Source: an uncultured Anaerolineae bacterium
GTDB lineage: Bacteria > Chloroflexota > Anaerolineae > Anaerolineales > Villigracilaceae
NCBI GenBank assembly: GCA_903822545.1
Contig: CAIJPN010000068.1
Span: forward strand, 1 to 64,000
DNA: 64,000 nucleotides
Reading direction: 5' to 3'
Shown here: piece after piece, positions 8,386 through 18,603 of the stretch
Layout: each line of letters opens with the position of its first letter
Numbering within the stretch: the stretch's first letter is position 1
The notes under the pieces: generated by a model
What the model was told of the DNA's origin: nothing
What the model saw: the letters and a program-made list of their open reading frames with translations, nothing else
Database searches by the model: none
Position numbers and translations under genes: made by a program

Positions 8386-11300
8386 TTACACTTCCCCCAG
8401 CTTTTCCAGCGCACTGATAATCGCTGCCTCGCGCTGACGGTTGCCGATGGCCCGGTAAATCTCCAGAGCGCGCTGGTAGTGTTCCCGTGCCGCGGCTGTG
8501 TCACCCAAATGGGTGGATAGCGCCCCCAGGTTGCTCAGCGCATTGGCCTCGCCCAGGCGGTTGCCGGTTTGGCGGTAGATTGCCAGGGCCAGGTCGAACC
8601 AGTTTTGGGCCTGGATGGGCTCATTTTGGGCAACCGCCACCAGCCCCAGGTTGTTCAGCGCACCGGCCTCGCCCGGACGATCTCCAATTTCCCGATGAAT
8701 TTCTAAAGCCTGTTGGTGATATTCGCCCGCCTGGGCGTAATTCCCCTGGCGCGTGGATGTGCTGCCCAGGTTGGTCAGCACCAGTGCCTGGCCCTGCCGG
8801 TCGCCAATTTCACGGTAGATGGATAGGGCTTGCTGGCGGTAAACTTGCGCCGCTTCGAGCTGGTTTTGGGCCTGCACCACGAGCGCCAGGTTGTTCAAAA
8901 CCCCGGCTTCTTTGCGCTGGTCGCCCAAATCCTGGTACAGTTTTAGCGCCGGTTGGAAGTGTTGCTGCGCCCCGGCATAATCGGATTGTTTGATGGCTGC
9001 CGCGCCCAGGTTGTTGAGCGTGGCGGCTTCACCTTCCGGGTCGTGCGCAGCCCGGCTGAGTGCGAGCGATTCTGCATAGCAGGCTGTTGCCAGGGTGGTA
9101 TCGCCGCGGTTGCGGGCTACCACGCCCAGCTTGCGCAGCGCCGTTGCCAGCGAGCGGCCTGCACCCAGTGGACGCAGCCTTGCCACGGCCTGTTCGAGAT
9201 GAGTTTGGGCCGCAGCATACTCTCCTTGCAGGCGCAGCGCCTCGCCCCAGGCAGTTTCGGCGCGCGCCAGCAGGTCGGGTGCGGGGTTGGTTTGGAGCGC
9301 GGCGATGGCTTGTTCGGCAGCGGCGATGGCTGCCGGGAAGTTGCTGGTGGCTTCGGCGTAGTTGGCTTGCCGCAAAAAGAGCTGGGCGCGTTTGTGGGGC
9401 TGATCTTGTGTCAGTTTTTCGAGGGCGGCCAGGTCTTCGGCTTGTTGGGGGCGGGCACCCAGCCGGTCGTTGGCCTGTTCGCGGGCCAGCAGTAATTCGA
9501 AGCGGGTATCTGTCTCGGTAACGGGAGTCAGCGCCAGGGCGCGTCTGAAAAATGCGACAGCGTTGGCCTGATCCCCCTGCTGCACAGCCTGGTCACCCGC
9601 CAGCCGGGCGTAGTGCCGTTCCTTTTCCGCATCTTCGGCATGGTGATAGTGATGCACCAGCAGCGGCAGGTAGGCGGCCAGTTCGCCCGGCCCTGTAAAG
9701 GTGCTTTCGTACCACTCGGCCACACTGCGATGGATGCGCTTGCGCTGGTCGAACAGCAGGGTCTGGTAGGCGACTTCTTGGGTGATGATGTGTTTGAATA
9801 GGTAAGAAAGACCTGGCTGGGGCGTTTGTGGGAGCAGCATATCTTGTTCGACCAGGGTCGCCAACTGGTTCAGCAGCGTTTCACTGGGGATGGGGTAGGT
9901 GTGCTGGAGTGTGGGGTATGCAAAGGAACGGCCAATCACGGCGGCCATTTTGAGCGCGGCCTGGCGTTCGGGCGGCAGGCGGTCGATGCGTGTCAGGATT
10001 ACGCCCTGTAAATTGTCTGAAAGTGCCTGGCCGGGCCTGGCCAGTTCGCCGTGGATTTCACAGTGACCCCCGGCTACCTTGAGCACGCCCTGGTCGCGCA
10101 GCGCAAACACCAACTCTTGCGCAAAAAATGGATTGCCTTCGGCGTTGGCGCGCACCAGTTCAGCCAGTTCGCCGGGCAGCGCAGCAGGCTCCAGCCCCAG
10201 GTGGGCTGCCACCAGCGCGGTGATCTCTTGCGGGCTGAGCGCCTTCAGCGAGATGGTTTGCGTGGCGGGCAGGCTGCGCAGTTCGGTCAGTTTATTGGCG
10301 CCGCTGTCGCGCTCATCCAGTGGGCGCGTGACCAGCACCAAAAGCATGGGATGTTTGGAAGCTTGCAGCCCGCGAGCCACCTGGAGCGTGAGTTCCCACG
10401 AGAGCGCATCCAGCCATTGGGCATCTTCCAAAACCAGGCAGGGCGGTTTTTGGCTGGCGGAGGCGCGCAGCAGGTTCAGTACCAGCAGTGTCAGGCTTTG
10501 CTGGCGCAGTTCGGGGGAGAGATAGGCGGTCAGCTCATTTTCGGGCAAACCCAGGTGCAGGATGTCGTTCAGCAGGGGCAGGCGCCGAATCTGCCCTGGC
10601 ACCAGGCGCGCCACCGTCCGCTGAACCTGATCCAGCCTGGCAGCGGCCTCCGCGCTCACATCCAGCCCGAAAAACGCGCCCAGCAAATCGCGCCAGGCGC
10701 GGTAGGGCGTATTTTGCTCAATACTTTGCCCCAGCCCAGCAAAAGCGTCCAGCCCGCGCGCCTGCAACACTTCGAGAAAAGCGCTCACCAGCCGCGATTT
10801 GCCCATGCCGGCCTCGCCATCCAGGCAGATGATGCGGTTCTGGCCCGCTTCAACCTCTGACAAAGCTGCCGCCATTTGTTGGAGTTCGGATTTGCGGCCA
10901 ACCAGCGTTTGTTCGCGCGCTGTGGCAGTTTCGGGATGGATTTCCCCGGTAATTTCAGCGATGGCGAGCGGTTCCACCCGCCCTTTGACCTGGATCTCAC
11001 CCAATGCCCGGAACTGGAAGCGATCGGCCGTTATATCGGCCACCTGCCTGGTGGTCAGGATTTGGCCGGGTGCGGCGCGCACCATCAGGCGCGCTGCCAT
11101 GTTAACCTCGTTACCCATCACACCGTAATAATGACGGGTGGCAGCACCGCACGCGCCAGTCCACACTTCGCCGCGCGTAATGCCGATTTGCACTTTTCCG
11201 ATGTAATCAAACGCCCCCGGCGGATTTTGCAGCGCCAGGGCGACCGTTGTGATGCGATGCGGGTCATCTTCATGGGTGATCGGCGCGCCAAAACAGATGA

Positions 11301-12228
11301 ACATATTGCTGCCCTTGTCGCCGATGGTCAGTTGCAGCAATGAGCCATTGTAGCGGTGGACAATCGCCTGCACCCAGTTGACGTAGGCATCCAGCTTGTC
11401 ACCGGCGGATTCATCGTTGTCGTAGTCGATGCCGCCAAATTTCAAGAACAGCGATGACACCGGGCGTAAATCGCCCAAAAGGCCCCCACCGGAGCTTGAT
11501 CGGGCAAAAACGGCCGGTAAAATCCACGGGCGCACCTGGGTTTCGCTGAACATATCCACCGGGAAAGCCGGCCAGGGCGCGCGTACTGCCTGCGAGGATA
11601 ATTCTCCCAGCAGGGCATAGCGTTGTCCGTCTTCACCAGAACGCCATTCCAGGGCTGTTAGTGGATGCAAAACCCCATCATTCAACTGCCGGAAAGTCTG
11701 CTCATCGATCACCACCTCGCCTTTGTTGGCGTGATGTTCGGCTGCGGCCATCCGCTCCAGTGTGGAGCCGGCCAGGGTTTCGAGCACATGAATGGCCGGG
11801 TTTCCCACCAGGAAGCGGCGGATCGGCCCGGCAGCCACAGTCACCTTAACGCCCATCGTCACGGGAGCACCCGCCGGGGTGTAGACGGTGGAGAACTGTC
11901 GCATGGCGGCCTGCATGGCAAAGGCGCAGGTCAGTGCGCGGGGCGCATCGTCAAACCAGCAGGTGATGGCATCCCCTGAGAAACAGATGACACTGCCGCC
12001 ATAGCTGTGCAATTCGGTGATCAGGGCTTCATAAACCGGGTTGATGTAATCCAGCACCTGCTCGGCCCCGCGCTTGCGTCCCAGTTCTTTGGATAAGGCC
12101 GCCGTCAGTGGTGTGAACCCAGAAATATCGGCAAACAAAGCCGCGCCGGTCGCGCGATCGGGCAGGGACTCTCCACGTGATAATGCGCGCAGTCGATCTT
12201 GGGGGAGATAGGCGCTCAAGTTTGGCAT
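8386..12228 (-). CDS. Soluble-adenylyl-cyclase-like protein: two cyclase domains, AAA ATPase, TPR repeats
   Basis: A 1280-residue cytosolic protein with the domain order of mammalian soluble adenylyl cyclase. Cyclase domain 1 (about 25-180) has both metal Asp residues, D34 in FADISGF and D86 in FSGDA. Cyclase domain 2 (about 255-410) lacks the first metal Asp (LFLKFGG) but has K305 in IGDKG and the transition-state pair N376/R380 in GNEVNMAARL, so the two halves should make one active site. A P-loop ATPase follows (Walker A GEAGMGKSR at 471-479), then a helical region, then at least six 40-residue TPRs at the C-terminus. The start at 12228 has GAGGG before it; an upstream ATG at 12303 would add 25 residues. 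Cys82 occupies the position of the bicarbonate-binding Lys95 of ADCY10. The partner proteins are unknown. Confidence 0.85.
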   Translation of the reverse strand: MPNLSAYLPQDRLRALSRGESLPDRATGAALFADISGFTPLTAALSKELGRKRGAEQVLDYINPVYEALITELHSYGGSVICFSGDAITCWFDDAPRALTCAFAMQAAMRQFSTVYTPAGAPVTMGVKVTVAAGPIRRFLVGNPAIHVLETLAGSTLERMAAAEHHANKGEVVIDEQTFRQLNDGVLHPLTALEWRSGEDGQRYALLGELSSQAVRAPWPAFPVDMFSETQVRPWILPAVFARSSSGGGLLGDLRPVSSLFLKFGGIDYDNDESAGDKLDAYVNWVQAIVHRYNGSLLQLTIGDKGSNMFICFGAPITHEDDPHRITTVALALQNPPGAFDYIGKVQIGITRGEVWTGACGAATRHYYGVMGNEVNMAARLMVRAAPGQILTTRQVADITADRFQFRALGEIQVKGRVEPLAIAEITGEIHPETATAREQTLVGRKSELQQMAAALSEVEAGQNRIICLDGEAGMGKSRLVSAFLEVLQARGLDAFAGLGQSIEQNTPYRAWRDLLGAFFGLDVSAEAAARLDQVQRTVARLVPGQIRRLPLLNDILHLGLPENELTAYLSPELRQQSLTLLVLNLLRASASQKPPCLVLEDAQWLDALSWELTLQVARGLQASKHPMLLVLVTRPLDERDSGANKLTELRSLPATQTISLKALSPQEITALVAAHLGLEPAALPGELAELVRANAEGNPFFAQELVFALRDQGVLKVAGGHCEIHGELARPGQALSDNLQGVILTRIDRLPPERQAALKMAAVIGRSFAYPTLQHTYPIPSETLLNQLATLVEQDMLLPQTPQPGLSYLFKHIITQEVAYQTLLFDQRKRIHRSVAEWYESTFTGPGELAAYLPLLVHHYHHAEDAEKERHYARLAGDQAVQQGDQANAVAFFRRALALTPVTETDTRFELLLAREQANDRLGARPQQAEDLAALEKLTQDQPHKRAQLFLRQANYAEATSNFPAAIAAAEQAIAALQTNPAPDLLARAETAWGEALRLQGEYAAAQTHLEQAVARLRPLGAGRSLATALRKLGVVARNRGDTTLATACYAESLALSRAAHDPEGEAATLNNLGAAAIKQSDYAGAQQHFQPALKLYQDLGDQRKEAGVLNNLALVVQAQNQLEAAQVYRQQALSIYREIGDRQGQALVLTNLGSTSTRQGNYAQAGEYHQQALEIHREIGDRPGEAGALNNLGLVAVAQNEPIQAQNWFDLALAIYRQTGNRLGEANALSNLGALSTHLGDTAAAREHYQRALEIYRAIGNRQREAAIISALEKLGEV

Positions 12229-12896
12229 CAGGTTCCCTCGTCTGTGAATGATGTTCGATAGAGTTGGATTAAGTGTAACATTGTTCATCCCAGGCTTATG
12301 CACAAGCGTGGAATTTCAGGGTGCCCACACATGGGTAGCGTGATTTTGCCGTTTTGTCCAAATATCTGGCCAGAACCGCTGCTGGTGATTGAGGCAGGGA
12401 CTGCGTAGCGTCCCGGTGAATCAAGCGACAAAGCAGTATGCCTGAGCAGTTATGGCAAATCTGCGGATTTACCCTGTAAAGAATTTGGCGCGGGTATTGT
12501 CCCTGGGCAACTATATTAAGGCAATCGCGCATAACTTACTAAAGATTTGAAAAAGAAGGGTTCAGCGCAACCGGCGGAACAGCAATCTGAACAACCCCGC
12601 CAGGACTTGAAGCGTCGCCCACCATTTCGATTGGCCGGTGTTGAAATGTTCGAGAAGTTGTCTGAAATGTGCGACATTTGTCGTCAATTTTTGTCCATTG
12701 TTTCAGCCGCGCAACCCTGTGTTCGACGCAGGGAAAAACACCGTTTTTGCCACGAACGCTCAAAACCAGCCTGGGAAATCTTTTTGCTGTATACTAACAG
12801 CACCTCCCGGCGATAGCATCAGTGGATTTTCCCCATCTCATAAATCACAAAGAACGATCAGCTGAGCTCCTGGCCCTGATTCTTTTTGGCAGGCAC
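12229..12896. other. Divergent intergenic region without a convincing gene
   Basis: 668 bases between the cyclase gene and the MFS gene, which are transcribed away from each other. It holds a small imperfect palindrome around 12448-12460 (AAATCTGCGGATTT), a looser version of the perfect palindrome at 31479. A TATACT box at 12790-12795 lacks a good -35 partner. No ORF here shows coding character. Promoters for both neighbours must lie here but I cannot place them with confidence. Confidence 0.5.
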
Positions 12897-14219
12897 ATGA
12901 CTACCCCAATTCCCAGCACATCCCCTCGCGACATGAGAACCTTCTTCATCATCTGGACCGGCCAGCTTATTTCGATGCTTGGTTCCGGGCTGACCAGTTT
13001 TGCCCTGGGGGTGTGGATTTACGACCAGAGCAGGCAGGCCACCCCGTTTGCAATCACCGTTTTATTGGGTTCACTGCCCCGTATCATCCTGCTGCCCTTC
13101 GCCGGTTCAGTGGCTGATCGCTTCAATCGCCGCTGGATCATGATACTGGCCGATTCGCTCAATGCTGTGCTGACCCTGGCGGTTTTTCTCCTTTTGAGCA
13201 CCAACAGCCTGCAACTGTGGAATATCTACCTGATTTCGCTACTCGGCTCGGTCTTTAGCGCCTTCCAGGAACCAGCCTCCAGCGCATCCATGGCGATGAT
13301 CGTGCCCAGGGAACAGCTTGGCCGCGCCAATGGTTTGGTGCAAATGGGCCAGGGCGTGACCACCATCCTGACCCCGGCGCTTGCCGGCGCATTATTTGTT
13401 TCGATTGGTTTCACCGGCATCCTGGTGATCGACTTTGTCACCTTTTTCTTTGCGGTGGGGGCGCTGATCCTGGTTTCCATCCCGCAGCCGGAGCGCGCGC
13501 CCGAGCACCAAGACTCCACGCTCTGGCAGGATATCGCCTTTGGCTGGCAATATATCCGCGAGCGCAGCGGATTGTTGGGGCTGTTGCTTTACTTTGCCAT
13601 GGTCAACTTCCTGCTCAACTGGTCGACGGTTTTGCTCATCCCCATGGTTCTGAGCAATTTTCCAGCCAGCGTTTTGGGCGCAATCCAAACCGTGATGGGG
13701 GTTGGCATGTTGCTTGGCAGCCTGGTCATGAGTAGTTGGGGAGGCCCCAAGCGGCGCATCCCGGCTGTGATCGGGTTTATTTGCCTGGCTGTGCTCGGAT
13801 TCCTGATCGGGGGCTGGCGAGCTGACCCTTACTTCATCGGCGCGGGAGCTTTTGTGCTGATGTTTTTTGTCCCGCTGGCATCCGGCAACAGCCAGGTTAT
13901 CTTCCAGACCAAAGTGGCGCGCGATGTCCAGGGGCGGGTGTTCTCTGTCCGCTCGGCCATCTCGCAGTCGATGATGCCCATTGCTTTCCTGACCGCCGGG
14001 CCGCTGGCTGACCGGTTCTTCGAGCCGCTGATGCTGCCTGGCGGGGCGTTGGGGAACTCATGGGTTGGGCAAATGCTGGGAACCGGCGCCGGACGCGGGA
14101 TTGGGTTGATGCTCATCATCTCTGGCATCGCGGCCCTGTTGGTCAGTGCCCTGGTGTATGCCAACCATCACATCCGCAACATCGAAGATGAAATGCCGGA
14201 TGCCGTATCTGCGGAGTGA
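12897..14219 (+). CDS. MFS transporter, EntS-like exporter family
   Basis: A 440-residue membrane protein with about twelve hydrophobic segments in two halves. The loop after the second segment, GSVADRFNRRWIM, matches major facilitator motif A (GxxxDRxxRR). The overall pattern (FFIIWTGQLISMLGSGLTSFALG at the start and a central cytoplasmic loop around residue 200) fits the MFS_3/enterobactin-exporter-like group, which mostly exports siderophores or drugs. The ATG at 12897 was chosen over an in-frame GTG at 12822 because it gives a normal length; the ribosome site is weak. The SDR gene starts 6 bases after its stop, so the two are cotranscribed. The substrate is unknown. Confidence 0.82.
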   Translation: MTTPIPSTSPRDMRTFFIIWTGQLISMLGSGLTSFALGVWIYDQSRQATPFAITVLLGSLPRIILLPFAGSVADRFNRRWIMILADSLNAVLTLAVFLLLSTNSLQLWNIYLISLLGSVFSAFQEPASSASMAMIVPREQLGRANGLVQMGQGVTTILTPALAGALFVSIGFTGILVIDFVTFFFAVGALILVSIPQPERAPEHQDSTLWQDIAFGWQYIRERSGLLGLLLYFAMVNFLLNWSTVLLIPMVLSNFPASVLGAIQTVMGVGMLLGSLVMSSWGGPKRRIPAVIGFICLAVLGFLIGGWRADPYFIGAGAFVLMFFVPLASGNSQVIFQTKVARDVQGRVFSVRSAISQSMMPIAFLTAGPLADRFFEPLMLPGGALGNSWVGQMLGTGAGRGIGLMLIISGIAALLVSALVYANHHIRNIEDEMPDAVSAE

Positions 14220-14225
14220 AATAAC

Positions 14226-15146
14226 ATGGAAAATTATCCCGTTTTGGTTACCGGAGCAAGCACCGGGATTGGCAACGATATCACCCATCAGTTGGCCGCC
14301 CAGGGGACGCTGGTGTTTGCCACCGCCCGCAAGGAGGCTGACCTTCAATCGTTATCGCGCATCGATAACGTGATCCCTGTTCGGCTGGATGTGCGTGATC
14401 CGCAGCAACTGGCGGCAGCCGCGGAACAGGTCAGTCGTTATGGGCATGGGCTGTATGGCCTGGTTAACAATGCCGGGGTGGGAGATTTGGGCCTGTGCAG
14501 CACCTGGACGGATGAAGAACTGGTGGATATTTTCAATGTCAATGTTTTTGGCCCATTTCGCGTGACCAATGCTTTCCTGCCTATGCTGGTGGAGTCGCGC
14601 GGGCGGGTGGTGTTGATCAGTTCGCAGGGTGGGATGATCTCGAAAAAGTATTATGGCCCCTATACCATGACCAAACATGCCCTGGAAGCCTATTCTGTTG
14701 CGCTGCGCGATGAACTGTCAGATTATGGCGTGCAGGTGAGTATTGTCCAGCCGGGAGGGGTGGTGACCAATATCGGGGCGAATTCCTTCCCGGGTATGGT
14801 GCGGCGCTTCCAGCGTGCCCAACCCCCATTCAAAGCGGAAGCAGATGCCGTGCTCGAGTCATTTAACCAGCCGCCTCCACCTGCCCCTGAAACGGATGAA
14901 GAATCTGAAGGTAACCGCAAACCATCCCCGCCCGGTGTGGTAACCCAGGCTGTGCTGGATGCGCTCTTTGCCCAAAAGCCCAAATTCCGCTACCTGGTGG
15001 GCACAAGATGGGAAGGCGACCGGGTTATCCACGCACTGATTGAGAAACTACTCGATGAGAACGATAACCCCCAGCATCGTTATTCCCGCGAATCGCTGGT
15101 GGCTTTGCTGACACAGAAGATAGAAGCGCGCCACGCCGGGCAGTAG
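14226..15146 (+). CDS. Short-chain dehydrogenase/reductase
   Basis: A 306-residue classical SDR. The Rossmann motif TGASTGIG is at 10-17, NNAG at 81-84, the structural Asn in NVNVFGPFR near 106, Ser133, and the catalytic YTMTK at 146-150, so the catalytic tetrad is complete. Residues 36-39 (RKEA) after the second strand suggest NADP(H) preference. A Pro/Glu-rich insert (QPPPPAPETDEESEGNRKP) near 218-236 is unusual for the family. The gene is coupled to the MFS exporter upstream. The substrate cannot be predicted. Confidence 0.85.
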   Translation: MENYPVLVTGASTGIGNDITHQLAAQGTLVFATARKEADLQSLSRIDNVIPVRLDVRDPQQLAAAAEQVSRYGHGLYGLVNNAGVGDLGLCSTWTDEELVDIFNVNVFGPFRVTNAFLPMLVESRGRVVLISSQGGMISKKYYGPYTMTKHALEAYSVALRDELSDYGVQVSIVQPGGVVTNIGANSFPGMVRRFQRAQPPFKAEADAVLESFNQPPPPAPETDEESEGNRKPSPPGVVTQAVLDALFAQKPKFRYLVGTRWEGDRVIHALIEKLLDENDNPQHRYSRESLVALLTQKIEARHAGQ

Positions 15147-15190
15147 TGCGGGGGGTTCATTCTTGCCAGCTCTGGTTGGTTCCTGGTGCA

Positions 15191-15234
15191 TTAAACCCAA
15201 AAACGCGCCATCGACGGCGCGTTTTTGGGTTTAA
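15191..15234. terminator. Strong bidirectional terminator
   Basis: Perfect 19-bp inverted repeat (15191-15209 and 15216-15234) with a six-base loop; each arm carries an A5/T5 run next to a GC-rich core (GGCGCG), so both strands read as stem plus T tract. It lies between the SDR gene (+) and the tRNA gene (-) and can serve both. Confidence 0.85.
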
Positions 15235-15258
15235 TGCAGGTGTGGCTCTGTTTTGATG

Positions 15259-15349
15259 TGGCGGAGAGAGTGAGATTCGAACTCACGGTGGACACAAGGC
15301 CCACAACGGTTTTCGAGACCGTCCCATTCAACCACTCTGGCATCTCTCC
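15259..15349 (-). tRNA. tRNA-Ser (anticodon CGA)
   Basis: Read on the minus strand, the 7-bp acceptor stem is GGAGAGA with TCTCTCC. The anticodon stem ACGGT/ACCGT carries loop CTCGAAA, giving anticodon CGA for UCG serine codons. The T arm is GTGAG-TTCGAAT-CTCAC and there is a long variable arm (GGGCCTTGTGTCC region), diagnostic of a class II tRNA such as serine. The discriminator is G and the 3' CCA is encoded (15261-15259). Confidence 0.95.
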
Positions 15350-15468
15350 GAAACGAACAGTAGCTATTTTACAGCATTATTGCCAATTCTGGAGAGTTTT
15401 TTCAGCAACTCTAAAGCTGAAACTCGATTTACCAGTGCGAATGTCATAAGCTGGTCTTGTCAGGAGCA

Positions 15469-16053
15469 TCACTTTACTGTTGCCAGGTATTCCAGGACTT
15501 TCTCAAAGAGCAGGGTTTTGGCGGCCTGGCCGCTGCCGGTGGTCTGACCAGATGCGGCGGCGGTAGCCTGGGCGGCAGCTTTTTCTTCTTCGGTTTTGCC
15601 GCTGCCCGAGCCCGGGACTTTGGTGACGCCAGGAACAGGCGTGGGCAGGGTAATGCCAAACTGTGCGTAGAATTCACCCAGCCTGGCGTTGGTGATTTGC
15701 ATGGCAGCAATGGCTTTGAGCTGGTCGGGGGTCATTGCCGAGGTGATTTGATCCTGTACGGCGGTTAATTCCTCGGGGGCAGTGGTGCTATCCCCAGACA
15801 TGGTCAGGATGGCCTGCCAGAGTGGGGTCAGGCCTTTGGCCTGGTCGGGGCTGATGGCGTTGGGGGTTCCGGCCAGCTGCAGGGTGCCAAAGGCCAGTTG
15901 GCTGCGCAGATTGGCAGCGTCGGCGTATTCAATCGACAGGTATTCGCTGGCAAGCGAGGTGGGAACTGCCGGGGCGGCGGGTGCAGCCGGTGCACAGGCG
16001 GTGATGATTGAAATAATGAGTGTCGAGATGATAAGCAGGGCAGTTTTTTTCAT
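15469..16053 (-). CDS. Small lipoprotein of an efflux-linked paralogous family (third copy)
   Basis: A 194-residue lipoprotein: hydrophobic signal followed by lipobox IITAC, then an Ala/Pro linker. The core shares a pattern with the two genes upstream: YADAANLRSQLAFG, then a TPNAISPDQA region, then PLWQAIL, then a TPDQLKAIAAMQI segment. The tail is rich in Ala, Gln and Gly (TAAASGQTTGSGQAAK). AAAGGAG stands at the proper distance before the ATG. No known enzymatic motif is visible. It is the last gene of the operon that encodes two adaptors and a MacB-type pump, so a role with that pump in the envelope is inferred. I do not recognise the family. Confidence 0.8.
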   Translation of the reverse strand: MKKTALLIISTLIISIITACAPAAPAAPAVPTSLASEYLSIEYADAANLRSQLAFGTLQLAGTPNAISPDQAKGLTPLWQAILTMSGDSTTAPEELTAVQDQITSAMTPDQLKAIAAMQITNARLGEFYAQFGITLPTPVPGVTKVPGSGSGKTEEEKAAAQATAAASGQTTGSGQAAKTLLFEKVLEYLATVK

Positions 16054-16066
16054 GGTTTCTCCTTTG

Positions 16067-16591
16067 TTATTGGCTGATGGATTGTAAATGCTTGATGATG
16101 CTATCTACGAGTGTGGTGTTCATTTCTCCGGCAGTAGCAGTTTGCTGGGCATGGCGGGTGGCTTTGGCTTCGGGTGAAAGACCTTTGCCAGAGCCGGTTT
16201 GACGGATTTCCATGGTTATGCCGTTATCGTTGGCCCAGGCCTGCATATCGGTTTGGGTTATTTTCATCCCGGCTATGGCCGTGAGCTGGTCCACTGTTAG
16301 GGCGGCTTCGATTTGTTGGAGTAGCACTGAGTCATCCATCTGGGTGTTTCGTAAATCTTGCCAGAGCGGTATCATGATATGGGCTTGTTCAGGTGTAACT
16401 GCGTTGGGGGTCCCGTCCATTCTCAGGATTCCCAAGGCCAGTTGGCTGCGCAGGTTCGCCGCATCGGTGTAGCCTGTTGACAGGAATCCGCTGGTCGGTG
16501 CGGTAGGCGTTTCGGGAATGGGGGTGGCAGCAGGCGCACAGGCAGCCAGGAACCCGATAATAAGCACCCATATTATGGTATGACGTTTCAT
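16067..16591 (-). CDS. Small lipoprotein of an efflux-linked paralogous family (second copy)
   Basis: A 174-residue lipoprotein with signal peptide and lipobox LAAC. It shares YTDAANLRSQLALG, a TPNAVTPEQA region, IPLWQDLR and the closing VDSIIKHLQSIS with the neighbouring copy at 16596, and a SPEAKATR segment before the tail. The ATG at 16591 was chosen because it begins the signal peptide; the open frame continues 53 codons upstream, but that stretch overlaps the preceding gene. It starts four bases after the stop of the upstream gene, so translation is probably coupled. Function unknown. Confidence 0.78.
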   Translation of the reverse strand: MKRHTIIWVLIIGFLAACAPAATPIPETPTAPTSGFLSTGYTDAANLRSQLALGILRMDGTPNAVTPEQAHIMIPLWQDLRNTQMDDSVLLQQIEAALTVDQLTAIAGMKITQTDMQAWANDNGITMEIRQTGSGKGLSPEAKATRHAQQTATAGEMNTTLVDSIIKHLQSISQ

Positions 16592-16595
16592 CGTT

Positions 16596-17147
16596 TTACT
16601 CGCTGATGGATTGCAGGTATTTAACCACCCCGTCAACCAGCGCTGTGCTGGCTCCGCCACCCTTGGCGCTTTGTTCGGCCTGGCGTGTGGCTTTGGCTTC
16701 GGGTGAAAGTTCCTGGCCGGAGCCGGGCTGACCGCTGCCCATGGTGACACCGTTGGCGCTGGCCCATTTCTGCATATCGGCCTGGGTCAGTTTGAGCGTG
16801 GCGATGGCCGAAAGCTGCTCCTGGGTGAGTGAATCTTCGATCTGCTTGAGCAGGGCTGAGACTTCTTCGGTGGCGCTGCCGCTGCCCTGGGTGCTGCGCA
16901 GGGCCTGCCAGAGCGGGATCAACGTTTTGGCCTGTTCGGCGCTGATGGTCTGGTCGGTGCCATCGAGGGCCATGATGCCGAGGGCCAGCTGGTTGCGGAC
17001 GGATGTCGCGCCTTCGTAATCAGTCGGCAGGTTGGCGCTGACGTAGGCGCTGGCTGATGGCGCGGAGCTGGTGGCCGCCGAGTCGCTGCCGCAGGCGGTC
17101 AGGAACAGGGCAAAAATGAGGGTGATGAAGAGAAGGTTGCGTTTCAT
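16596..17147 (-). CDS. Small lipoprotein of an efflux-linked paralogous family (first copy)
   Basis: A 183-residue lipoprotein; lipobox LTAC after a short hydrophobic signal, then a Ser/Ala-rich linker. The core reads YEGATSVRNQLALG, a DQTISAEQA region, IPLWQALR, then TQEQLSAIATLKLTQADMQ and VDGVVKYLQSIS. These blocks define the family of three paralogs at 15469, 16067 and 16596. An AAAAGGAA ribosome site precedes the ATG. A family A element and about 130 bases separate it from the MacB-like permease gene upstream on the same strand, so it may also be transcribed separately. Confidence 0.8.
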   Translation of the reverse strand: MKRNLLFITLIFALFLTACGSDSAATSSAPSASAYVSANLPTDYEGATSVRNQLALGIMALDGTDQTISAEQAKTLIPLWQALRSTQGSGSATEEVSALLKQIEDSLTQEQLSAIATLKLTQADMQKWASANGVTMGSGQPGSGQELSPEAKATRQAEQSAKGGGASTALVDGVVKYLQSISE

Positions 17148-17180
17148 GAGTGTGGGTTCCTTTTTTGATTTTATGGTTGA

Positions 17181-17274
17181 GCAGGGGTGACCCGTCCAGG
17201 CATAACCAGGTACTTGTTTGCAAGAAACCCTGGCGTAATTGGGTGATTTCTCACCCAGGATGGGTCGCCCTTAC
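17181..17274. repeat. Family A element, copy 2 (94 bp)
   Basis: Ends GCAGGGGTGACCC and GGGTCGCCCTTAC. The interior contains TTTGCAAGAAACCCTGGC, which it shares with the copy at 54825. It lies inside the efflux operon between permease and lipoprotein genes. Confidence 0.8.
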
Positions 17275-17277
17275 AAA

Positions 17278-18489
<1,212 letters not shown>

Positions 18490-18503
18490 AGTTGATCCTT
18501 CTG

Positions 18504-18596
18504 GTAGGGGCGACCCATTCGGGGTAAAAAGCGCATTACTTTGCCAGAGTTTCTTGCAAAAATGTTTCTTGTTACACCTGGGTGGGTCACTCTTAC
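18504..18596. repeat. Family A element, copy 3 (93 bp)
   Basis: Ends GTAGGGGCGACCC and GGGTCACTCTTAC. Its interior carries GCCAGAGTTTCTTGCAAA, the reverse complement of the interior motif of the copy at 17181, so it is in opposite orientation. Confidence 0.75.
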
Positions 18597-18603
18597 ACCG
18601 GAG

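Noticed and set aside
8400-9200. Regularly spaced repeats that could be taken for a CRISPR array
   Set aside because: The period is 120 bases, there are no unique spacers of uniform size, and the repeats encode TPR units of the cyclase protein.
12785-12797. TATACT box before the MFS gene as a promoter
   Set aside because: No -35 hexamer at 16-18 bases; the similar box at 22469 also lacks one.
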